Positions 1 to 5,324 of a DNA stretch of 5,324 nucleotides are shown here, in pieces; within the stretch, counting starts at the first letter, position 1; each line of letters starts with the position of its first letter. The stretch is taken from positions 1 to 5,324 of the forward strand of contig DASYMJ010000177.1 in NCBI GenBank assembly GCA_036009105.1. The letters run 5' to 3'. The position numbers and the translations under genes were made by a program. The stretch is from JAFAVZ01 sp036009105. Its GTDB lineage: Bacteria; Acidobacteriota; Thermoanaerobaculia; Gp7-AA8. Under the pieces are notes generated by a model. It was not told the DNA's origin, did no database searches, and worked only from the letters and a program-made list of their open reading frames with translations.

Positions 1-168
1 CGCCTGACCGATCTCGTCGGCCTCGACGTCCGCCTCGGCATCGCCGAATACCTCGCTTCCACTCTCGGCCCCCGCTTCGAGCCCCCCACGCTGCTGCGCG
101 ATCTCGTCGCCGCCGGCAAGCTCGGCCAGAAGACGGGCGAAGGCTTCTACGTCTGGGAGAAAGATTGA
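1..168 (+). CDS. 3-hydroxyacyl-CoA dehydrogenase, C-terminal fragment (5' end outside window)
   Basis: Frame 1 is open from the first base to TGA at 166-168 and encodes the last 55 residues of a protein that starts upstream. The tail matches the C-terminal helical domain of the 3-hydroxyacyl-CoA / 3-hydroxybutyryl-CoA dehydrogenase family: a segment beginning RLTDLVGLDVRLGIAEYLAS, then LVAAGKLGQKTGEGFYVW at the very end. The G-x-K-T-G-x-G-F-Y signature close to the stop is typical of this family. The family uses NAD(P) to interconvert (S)-3-hydroxyacyl-CoA and 3-oxoacyl-CoA in the cytoplasm, in beta-oxidation or butyryl-CoA-type pathways. The catalytic His and the Rossmann domain lie outside the window, so the exact substrate (hbd-, paaH- or fadB-like) cannot be settled. 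Its stop overlaps the TTG start of the next gene, which suggests co-transcription. Confidence 0.85.
   Translation, partial: RLTDLVGLDVRLGIAEYLASTLGPRFEPPTLLRDLVAAGKLGQKTGEGFYVWEKD
155..160 (+). promoter_or_regulatory. Shine-Dalgarno GGGAGA supporting a TTG start at 165
   Basis: GGGAGA lies 4 bases before TTG at 165-167, inside the last codons of the upstream dehydrogenase. It supports the TTG start. The first internal ATG (291) would remove the whole signal peptide, so TTG is much the better choice. Confidence 0.5.
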
Positions 169-2327
169 CAAAGCGCGCGCTGCTCCTCCTCGCCCTTCTC
201 TTCGCCCTCCCCCTCCGGGCCGCCACCGAGACCGAACGCCTCGTCACTCTGGCCCGCGTCTGGTCGGACGTCCGCTACCTCCATCCTTTCATGCTGACCA
301 GGAGCATCGATTGGGACGCGGCGCTCGTCCACGCCATCCCCGCCGTGCGCGCGGCGAAGACGGATGACGAGTTGGCGAACGCCATCGATGCCATGCTGCG
401 CGAGCTCGGCGATCCGGCCACGCGCGTGGCGGCGAAGAGCGCGCCGCGCGCCGCGGCGGACGTGCAGCTCACCCGCACCGAAGGCGACGTGTTGATCCTC
501 AATCTCGGGCCTTACGCCGAGGCGAAAGGCGCGGATGTGCTGTATGGCGAGATGCGCAATCTGCCGAAGCAGCTCTTGGGGGCGAACGCGGTGCTGATCG
601 ACGTCCGCTACTCCGGCAGCGAGGCGGACGACCTCGACTGGATACTGACCAACCTGGAAGGCTTCACCACGCAAGCGCTCCCCACGCCGCCATTGCAGGC
701 CATGTTTCACTCCGGCTATCGCCCCCAGCTGGGCGACACCTCTGGCGGCTACTACACGGCCATGCTCACCGTGCCCGGCCCCAACCTGCGCGCCTCGCGG
801 ACCGCTCCCGCCCGCATCGCCATCATCACCGACGGCACCTCGCGCCTCCCTCTCGGCGCTCTCGCGCTGCACGACGCCGGCGCGGCGCTGATCTCCTCCG
901 CCCCCTTCGGCGACGAGGTCGTGGCCATGACCCGCCCGGAGAAGATCACCCCCGATCGGTCGGCGACCATCCGCGTCGCGCTGCCGTTGGCCGGCGGCAT
1001 CGGACCGGATGCCGTCGTGGCCGATCCTGTCGCCGAGGCGCTGGCTGTTCTTAGGGGCGAGAAGCCGATGCCGGCCCGGCACGCGTCGGTCGCCGCCGTG
1101 GCGGCGGTCCCGCAGTGGAAGCCGGATGCGACGTATTCGACGCTCATCTATCCGGACCTCGAGTATCGGCTCCTCGCCGCGTTCCGCCTCTGGAGCGTGA
1201 TCGACCGCTTCTACCCATACAAGAACCTGATCGGCGACTGGGACGCCGTGCTGGCCGAGTTCATCCCCCGCTTCATCGACGCCAAGAACCTGGATGAATA
1301 CGGGGCGGCCGTGGTGGAGATGGATGCGCGGGTCGAGGACGGCCACTCCGGCGCCAGCGGCCATCCCTCGGCCGACAAGATCTACGGCACGCTGTGCCTG
1401 CCGTTTGAAGTGCGGCGCGTCGAAGGGCAGTTCGTCGTCACCAGGGTGCTCGAGCCGAGCGGCGCCAACGTGGGAGACGTCGTGGTCAGCATCGACGGCG
1501 AGCCGTTCGCCGATCGCGTGGCGCGCCTGCGCAAGTACATCCCGGCGTCCACCGAGGCGGCGCGCGTCAACCGCATCGCTTCTGTCGCCCTGCGCGGCTC
1601 GCGCGACTCGATCGCCGCGCTGAAGTTGCAAGGCGCGGACGGCGCGGTGCGCGAGGTGAGCGTGCCGCGCGTCCCGTTCAAGCCGCTGGACAAAAGCGGC
1701 GCCTCGTGGCGCCTGCTCGACGGCGACGATAAAGACATCGGCTACGTCGACCTGATGAAGCTGATGCCCGGCCAGGTGGACGAGATGTTCACCGCGCTCG
1801 ACAAGACGCGCGCCATCGTCTTCGACCTGCGCGGCTACCCGAACGGCACCGCCTGGCCGATCGCGCCGCACGTCAACACGCGAGGCGCGAAGATCGGCGC
1901 TCAGTTCCGCCGCGCGCAGTTCTCCGGCATCAACACGGTGGAGGAAGGCGCCAGCGGCTTCTTCTTCGAGCAGCCGCTGCCCAGCGCCGAGAAGCCGAAG
2001 TATCGCGGCAAGATGGTGGTGCTGATCGACGACCGCGCCATCAGCCAGTCGGAGCACTCCTGTCTCTTTTTCGAGGCCGCGAACGGCGCGACGTTCATCG
2101 GCTCGCCCACCGCCGGCGCGAACGGCGACGTGACGAACCTCACCCTGCCCGGCGGCTTCCGCATCGGCTTCACCGGCCACGACGTCCGCCACGCGGACGG
2201 GCGGCAGCTGCAACGCCTCGGCATCCAGCCGGACGTTGCGGTGGAGCCGACCATCGCCGGCCTCCGCGCCGGCCGCGACGAGGTGCTGGAGCGCGCGCTC
2301 GCTTACATCCATGGCCTCCCGCGCTGA
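165..2327 (+). CDS. Secreted S41-family serine peptidase (C-terminal processing/tricorn-like) with PDZ domain and internal duplication
   Basis: A 720-residue protein starting at TTG 165, overlapping the upstream stop by 4 bases. Residues 1-20 (MTKR, then a Leu/Ala-rich core ending LPLRAA) form a Sec signal peptide with probable cleavage near residue 20, so it should act in the periplasm or outside. Residues about 410-500 resemble a PDZ domain (GANVGDVVVSIDGEPF). The peptidase core follows: VFDLRG at 552-557, the nucleophile region ISQSEH at 626-631 (Ser627 by the SxSE rule of Prc/CtpA), then GSPTAGANGDVTNLTLPGG at 646-664. The general-base Lys of CtpA-type enzymes is not visible there, which resembles tricorn-like S41 members that use other residues. 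Residues 27-86 and 337-395 are clearly related, so the protein looks like two S41-like halves, the first without a nucleophile. Substrate is unknown; protein or peptide cleavage is inferred from the family. Confidence 0.9.
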   Translation: MTKRALLLLALLFALPLRAATETERLVTLARVWSDVRYLHPFMLTRSIDWDAALVHAIPAVRAAKTDDELANAIDAMLRELGDPATRVAAKSAPRAAADVQLTRTEGDVLILNLGPYAEAKGADVLYGEMRNLPKQLLGANAVLIDVRYSGSEADDLDWILTNLEGFTTQALPTPPLQAMFHSGYRPQLGDTSGGYYTAMLTVPGPNLRASRTAPARIAIITDGTSRLPLGALALHDAGAALISSAPFGDEVVAMTRPEKITPDRSATIRVALPLAGGIGPDAVVADPVAEALAVLRGEKPMPARHASVAAVAAVPQWKPDATYSTLIYPDLEYRLLAAFRLWSVIDRFYPYKNLIGDWDAVLAEFIPRFIDAKNLDEYGAAVVEMDARVEDGHSGASGHPSADKIYGTLCLPFEVRRVEGQFVVTRVLEPSGANVGDVVVSIDGEPFADRVARLRKYIPASTEAARVNRIASVALRGSRDSIAALKLQGADGAVREVSVPRVPFKPLDKSGASWRLLDGDDKDIGYVDLMKLMPGQVDEMFTALDKTRAIVFDLRGYPNGTAWPIAPHVNTRGAKIGAQFRRAQFSGINTVEEGASGFFFEQPLPSAEKPKYRGKMVVLIDDRAISQSEHSCLFFEAANGATFIGSPTAGANGDVTNLTLPGGFRIGFTGHDVRHADGRQLQRLGIQPDVAVEPTIAGLRAGRDEVLERALAYIHGLPR

Positions 2328-3069
2328 GTCCTACGACGCGTTCGCCTACGCCTACGACAAGGCCCTCGGCGCGCGCTTCTTCAAGGCCGTCCGCCGCCTG
2401 CTGAGCGACAGCCTCGAAAAGTACCCGCCGCGCGGGCCGCGCACGCATCTCGACGTCGCCTGCGGCACCGGTCTGGCCGTCGATTTCTTCCGCGGCCAGG
2501 GGTGGAGCTCGCTCGGCGTCGACGCCTCGCTGCCGATGCTGCAGATGGCGCGCGTCCGGGCGCCGCGCGTGGTGGCGGGGGACTACCGCGCGCTGCCGTT
2601 TCGCGGCACCTTCGCGCGCATCACCTGCCTCTACGACAGCCTCAATCACCTGAAGGACCGCACCGAGCTCGCCGCCGCGTTCCGCTCCATGCGCCGCCTG
2701 ATGGGCCCCGACTCCCTCCTGCTCTTCGACATGAATCATCCCGACATCTACCCCGCCGTCTGGGGCATGCGCGAGCCGTATGTGGCCGGCGGCGCCGACT
2801 ACCACCTGGAGATCGCCACCACCTGGCGCAAGCGGGAAGGCATCGGCCACGCCCTGGTCACCGGCTGGGCCGTGCTGCCCGGCGGCGCGAAGGTGGAGAT
2901 TCACGAGCGCCACGAGCAGCGCTCGTACCGCGAGCGGGAGATCGTGGAGTCGCTCACCGACGCCGGTCTTGCCCCCGTGGAAGTCCTTGACTTCGATCCC
3001 TACGACGAGGCGGGCAACGTCGACGCCGAGGGCGTGAAGCTGTTCTTCATCTGCCGGGCGAAATCATGA
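2311..3069 (+). CDS. Class I SAM-dependent methyltransferase
   Basis: A 252-residue protein. ATG 2311 is chosen because the Rossmann-type N-terminus (AESYDAFAYAYDKAL) follows directly; the frame opens at 2236, but the extra 25 residues are Ser/Arg/Pro-rich and lie inside the peptidase coding sequence. Motif I is LDVACGTG at 47-54 (SAM glycine loop). The acidic residue at the end of strand 2 is Asp71 in GVDAS. GDYRALPF at 90-97 and LYDSLNHL at 107-114 match the next strands of Methyltransf_11/25-type enzymes. Residues about 140-230 form a strand-rich C-terminal cap seen in small-molecule methyltransferases. The substrate cannot be deduced. It overlaps the peptidase by 17 bases and the next gene by 4 (ATGA), with no strong Shine-Dalgarno at either junction, which implies translational coupling in one operon. 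Confidence 0.88.
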   Translation: MASRAESYDAFAYAYDKALGARFFKAVRRLLSDSLEKYPPRGPRTHLDVACGTGLAVDFFRGQGWSSLGVDASLPMLQMARVRAPRVVAGDYRALPFRGTFARITCLYDSLNHLKDRTELAAAFRSMRRLMGPDSLLLFDMNHPDIYPAVWGMREPYVAGGADYHLEIATTWRKREGIGHALVTGWAVLPGGAKVEIHERHEQRSYREREIVESLTDAGLAPVEVLDFDPYDEAGNVDAEGVKLFFICRAKS

Positions 3070-3677
3070 CGGACGTAGCCATCGTCACCGGCGCCAGCAG
3101 CGGCCTCGGCCTGGAGATCGCCCGCCTCCTCGAGGCTCGCGGCCTGACCGTCATCGACGTCTCCCGCCGCACGCTCGGCGACGCCTCGCTCCCCGAGACC
3201 GCCCACGCCGCCCTCGACCTTGCCCACGCTGCCGGCAACCTCCGCCTCCTGGTGAACTGCGCCGGCGCGGGCATCTACGGCCCCGCCGGCTCCTACGACA
3301 CCCCCACCATCCGCCGCCTGATCGACGCGAACCTCATCGCCACCATCGTCTTCTGCAACGCCGTCTTCCCCCTCTTCCGCGCCTCCGGCTCCGGGACGAT
3401 CGTCAACGTCCTCTCCACCGCCGCCCTCACCGGCAAGCCGAACGAGACCGTCTACTGCGCCGCCAAATGGGGCGCCCGCGGCTACACCGAGGCACTGCGC
3501 GCCGAGGCCAAGGGAACGGGCGTCCGCATCCTCGCCGCCTCGCCGGGCGGCATGCGCACCCCCTTCTGGCCCACCGCCCGCACGGAATTCATGGATCCGC
3601 AGGAGGTGGCGAAGGTGATCGTGGATGCGGCATTCGCGGGGGTGGGGGTGGCGGAGGTGGTGATTCAGCGGACGTGA
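3066..3677 (+). CDS. Short-chain dehydrogenase/reductase (SDR family oxidoreductase)
   Basis: A 203-residue classical SDR, shorter than the usual 240-250. It has the cofactor glycine motif TGASSGLG at 8-15, NCAGAG at 64-69 (the NNAG position), Asn89 in helix 4, catalytic Ser117 in VLSTAALTG, and the YxxxK pair Tyr130/Lys134 in YCAAK. PGGMRTPF at 160-167 follows as the usual PG motif. After strand 2 the sequence reads DVSRR (31-35); Ser and Arg residues there favour NADP(H) over NAD(H), by family rule. The shortening lies mainly between strand 2 and the NAG motif and at the C-terminus. All catalytic residues are present, so it should be active; the substrate is unknown. It begins in the ATGA overlap with the methyltransferase stop and is the last gene of the high-GC block. 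Confidence 0.92.
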   Translation: MTDVAIVTGASSGLGLEIARLLEARGLTVIDVSRRTLGDASLPETAHAALDLAHAAGNLRLLVNCAGAGIYGPAGSYDTPTIRRLIDANLIATIVFCNAVFPLFRASGSGTIVNVLSTAALTGKPNETVYCAAKWGARGYTEALRAEAKGTGVRILAASPGGMRTPFWPTARTEFMDPQEVAKVIVDAAFAGVGVAEVVIQRT

Positions 3678-3786
3678 TAGTTGCCGTCACGCGTACGGTA
3701 GGCGCGGAGATGATGCGCGATGCGTCTTGCCCGATACTATGCGCCGTCCGGCGACGCTCAACAGAAGTTAGGGGCGGAACTATCCC

Positions 3787-3808
3787 GACAATGAAGTGAC
3801 AATGAAGT
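3787..3808 (+). repeat. Exact 11-bp tandem direct repeat, two copies
   Basis: GACAATGAAGT occurs twice back to back (3787-3797 and 3798-3808), followed by a looser partial copy (GATGAAGGT, 3809-3817). The 11-base period is close to one helical turn, so a protein could bind both copies on the same DNA face. The second copy overlaps the candidate -35 element, which fits a regulator site for the downstream gene; it could also be chance slippage. Confidence 0.6.
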
Positions 3809-3826
3809 GATGAAGGTGTTTAGAAT
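3796..3826 (+). promoter_or_regulatory. Candidate sigma-70 type promoter for the kinase-HD gene
   Basis: GTGACA at 3796-3801 matches the TTGACA -35 consensus at 5 of 6 bases. TAGAAT at 3821-3826 matches TATAAT at 5 of 6. The spacer is 19 bases, slightly longer than the ideal 17. Transcription would start near 3833, about 30 bases before the ATG. Vegetative promoters in high-GC phyla can deviate from this consensus, so this stays a candidate. Confidence 0.4.
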
Positions 3827-3831
3827 TGCGT

Positions 3832-3850
3832 GACGACGGCTGGCGTCGTC
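3832..3850 (+). promoter_or_regulatory. 7-bp inverted repeat (possible operator or 5'-leader hairpin)
   Basis: GACGACG (3832-3838) and CGTCGTC (3844-3850) are perfect inverted repeats separated by GCTGG. The element covers the predicted transcription start and ends 3 bases before the Shine-Dalgarno AAGGAG. As DNA it could be a repressor operator; as RNA it would be a GC-rich hairpin at the 5' end of the message. No T-run follows, so it is not an intrinsic terminator. Confidence 0.5.
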
Positions 3851-3853
3851 CGG

Positions 3854-3859
3854 AAGGAG
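3854..3859 (+). promoter_or_regulatory. Shine-Dalgarno AAGGAG for the kinase-HD gene
   Basis: AAGGAG sits 4 bases before ATG 3864. An in-frame TGA at 3831-3833 with no ATG, GTG or TTG between it and 3864 fixes this ATG as the start. Confidence 0.7.
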
Positions 3860-3863
3860 CGGA

Positions 3864-5324
3864 ATGTCAGATTCGGGCGACGCACGGTGGCCGATCGACC
3901 AAATACTTGCCGATCTCGAAGTGACGTATGCGGGTGAGTTCGATCTGAAGAGTTGCTGGAACGAGGAAGTCGGTGGCGTGAAGGTCGCGCTTCTCGCTCT
4001 TCGTGATCATTTGGACGACCGATACAAATACAAAAGCATTCTCGGCGCCGGTGGTTCTGGAATAGTTCTGCGACTGTCCGACGATGTCTTCGCGTCGCAA
4101 GATGTCGCGCTCAAGTTCCCTCGTCCAGTAATTGGCCGCACGTCGTTGCTGGCGGAGATGCTGGCGAAGGAAATTAATTTTCTAGCGGAGCTGAAGCACC
4201 CAGGAATTGTTCGTATCCTCTATCACGCGCGTCTGGTAGTTGCAGACCAACGTGATCGAATGCCCTTTTACTTAATGGAAGCCGTGGATGGCACGCGATC
4301 AGACAAGCACATGCGCTTGCTGGTGACTGGCATCAGCGACCCTCGTTCTGAATCCGCGGTTGATAGGTTCGAAAAGAGTGTCCTAATGATGTTCCGCGCT
4401 GTCCTCGACTCTGTTAGATACCTCCACGAACACTCATCGGGCATGCGTGTGCATCTTGATATTAAGCCCGAAAATATTATCGTGACCCATAATGGCCAAC
4501 CCGTGCTCATCGACCTAGGAACATGTAAGCAGGTCCACGGAGGCCAGGACAATACGATTGTTGCTTGCACACTGCCGATGGCTGCCCCAAGCTTAGCGAG
4601 ACGGCTGCGCAAAGATCCTACAGACAAGAATCGCGCAGGCGGGGAGATCGCGCGGGAAGACATCAAACAAACGTGGGATCTTTGGACGTTCGCCGCTTCG
4701 ATGCTGCATTGGCTAGGAATCGATCACAGCAATGGCGAAGTAGCCGCAGGGGCCGCCGGCGACCTCCTACGTCCTTACACGCGCAAATACGTGATCCTCC
4801 TATCGGCTCGACTGATGGCGAACGAAAAAATGGAAGACATGCCGTCATGGTTTAACGACCGCATAGGGCTGTCGCAGCCGCTGGTGAAATCGATGGCGGT
4901 GGAGACCGCCGGAGAGGGGCTCGAACTCCTCGATCGACTACTTGGCACTGCGAACCCGCTCGACGCCATCCCAGAAATGGCGATGCGGGCTGTGACCACG
5001 TTGCAACCGTCCGAGGGTATTCATGTCCCACTAACGCCGAAGTTGATCAGGCTGCTCGAGCATCGCGCGCTGCGACGGCTTGATAGCATTGCTCAACTGG
5101 GAATGGTCGTGGAAGTTTATCCAGAAGCGAGGCATACACGTAAGGAGCACAGCCTCGGAACATACGGTTGGGCGATTCAGTTCCTAAAGGCGCTTTACTC
5201 AGACCCGATATCGCCTCTCTTTAAGCAGTGGATCACTATTGGCGACTGCCGCGACGTGTTGCTTGCGGCGCTTCTTCACGACATCGGTCACTTTCCGCTT
5301 GCTCATGACCTGGAAGATATCGAC
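3864..5324 (+). CDS. Ser/Thr protein kinase fused to SAMHD1/dGTPase-like HD phosphohydrolase (3' end outside window)
   Basis: Open without a stop from ATG 3864 to the last base: 487 codons, C-terminus missing. Residues 1-53 are an unassigned lead-in. The kinase domain (about 54-335) shows glycine loop GAGGSGIV (61-68), Lys84 in VALKF, helix-C Glu103 in KEINFL, catalytic loop HLDIKPEN (197-204; Asp199, Lys201, Asn204), DLG (217-219) and an APE-like CTLPMAAPS (235-243), then DLW (272-274) in place of DxWxxG. HLD instead of HRD makes it a non-RD kinase. A helical linker follows (about 336-383). From 384, EGIHVPLTPKLIRLLEH starts a SAMHD1-like HD domain: Gln411 in AQLG, HTRKEHSLG (424-432; Arg426, His429) and HDIGHFPLAH (472-481). 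In SAMHD1 the matching residues bind base, triphosphate and metal; the last metal Asp would lie beyond the window. A cytoplasmic nucleotide (dNTP?) hydrolase controlled by the kinase is inferred. No signal peptide or membrane segment is visible. GC and codon use differ from the upstream genes. Confidence 0.9.
   Translation, partial: MSDSGDARWPIDQILADLEVTYAGEFDLKSCWNEEVGGVKVALLALRDHLDDRYKYKSILGAGGSGIVLRLSDDVFASQDVALKFPRPVIGRTSLLAEMLAKEINFLAELKHPGIVRILYHARLVVADQRDRMPFYLMEAVDGTRSDKHMRLLVTGISDPRSESAVDRFEKSVLMMFRAVLDSVRYLHEHSSGMRVHLDIKPENIIVTHNGQPVLIDLGTCKQVHGGQDNTIVACTLPMAAPSLARRLRKDPTDKNRAGGEIAREDIKQTWDLWTFAASMLHWLGIDHSNGEVAAGAAGDLLRPYTRKYVILLSARLMANEKMEDMPSWFNDRIGLSQPLVKSMAVETAGEGLELLDRLLGTANPLDAIPEMAMRAVTTLQPSEGIHVPLTPKLIRLLEHRALRRLDSIAQLGMVVEVYPEARHTRKEHSLGTYGWAIQFLKALYSDPISPLFKQWITIGDCRDVLLAALLHDIGHFPLAHDLEDID

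Larger units (their letters stand above)
3678..3863 (+). other. Intergenic region between the SDR operon and the kinase-HD gene
   Basis: This 186-base gap is the only sizeable non-coding stretch. Its first part (to about 3775) is still GC-rich. The rest drops in GC and carries the tandem repeat, candidate promoter, inverted repeat and ribosome binding site listed separately. I see no tRNA, no transposase fragment and no convincing intrinsic terminator for the upstream operon; the best hairpin (CGCC/GGCG, 3742-3753) is only 4 bp and lacks a following T-run. Confidence 0.7.

Noticed and set aside
2236..2310. Upstream ATG extension of the methyltransferase
   Set aside because: The 25 extra residues are Ser/Arg/Pro-rich and lie inside the peptidase coding sequence. 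The fold begins naturally at ATG 2311.
147..2312. A 721-codon minus-strand open frame opposite the peptidase
   Set aside because: It is antisense to a gene with clear signal peptide, PDZ and S41 motifs. Its product is Arg/Ala/Gly/Val-rich with no recognisable domain, as expected from the complement of high-GC codons.
2170..2913. A 247-codon minus-strand open frame opposite the methyltransferase
   Set aside because: It mirrors the methyltransferase, which has a clear SAM-binding motif. The antisense product is low-complexity and has no family signature.
3742..3753. Possible intrinsic terminator hairpin after the SDR
   Set aside because: The stem is only CGCC/GGCG with a 4-base loop, and no T-run follows, so it does not meet the pattern of an intrinsic terminator.
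3678..3863. Insertion sequence end, attachment site or CRISPR repeat in the intergenic gap
   Set aside because: The only repeats are one 11-bp tandem pair and one short palindrome. There are no terminal inverted repeats, no transposase fragment, no tRNA end and no spaced repeat array.
4268..4666. Minus-strand open frame opposite the kinase domain
   Set aside because: It lies antisense to the catalytic loop and DLG region of a clear kinase, and its product shows no recognisable motif.

Overview
The window is a high-GC bacterial segment with two unlike parts. Positions 1 to about 3680 are G+C-rich (hand counts of 60-base lines: 38/60 at 1741, 46/60 at 3121) and hold four tightly packed plus-strand genes. 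From about 3780 the composition falls (35/60 at 3961, 26/60 at 4441, 34/60 at 4501), codons such as ATA, TTA, AAT and ATT become common, and a different kind of gene begins. No ribosomal or taxonomic marker is present. The gene types and GC would suit a soil bacterium such as an acidobacterium, but that is only a guess.

Part one (1-3677) looks like a translationally coupled operon. It holds the C-terminus of a 3-hydroxyacyl-CoA dehydrogenase, a secreted S41-family serine peptidase with a TTG start, a class I SAM-dependent methyltransferase and a short-chain dehydrogenase/reductase. Adjacent genes overlap by 4, 17 and 4 bases. The peptidase appears to be an internal tandem duplication: its first half keeps the fold signature but has lost the Ser nucleophile, while the second half carries a PDZ domain and an intact SxSE nucleophile motif.

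Positions 3678-3863 (186 bases) form the only real intergenic gap. It holds an exact 11-bp tandem repeat, a plausible sigma-70 type promoter (GTGACA, 19 bases, TAGAAT), a 7-bp inverted repeat at the predicted transcription start, and a strong Shine-Dalgarno sequence. It also marks the composition break.

Part two (3864 to the window end) is one open reading frame of at least 487 codons, cut by the window edge. It encodes a Ser/Thr protein kinase domain (about residues 54-335) fused to a SAMHD1/dGTPase-type HD phosphohydrolase domain (from about residue 384). The kinase has G-loop, Lys, Glu, HLDIKPEN and DLG motifs. The HD part has counterparts of the SAMHD1 base-contact Gln, the triphosphate-contact Arg, the first metal His, the HD pair and the following catalytic His. 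This fusion, in a lower-GC accessory-looking context, is the main discovery candidate: possibly a signal-controlled dNTP (or other nucleotide) hydrolase, for example in phage defence. Substrate, trigger and partners cannot be read from this window.
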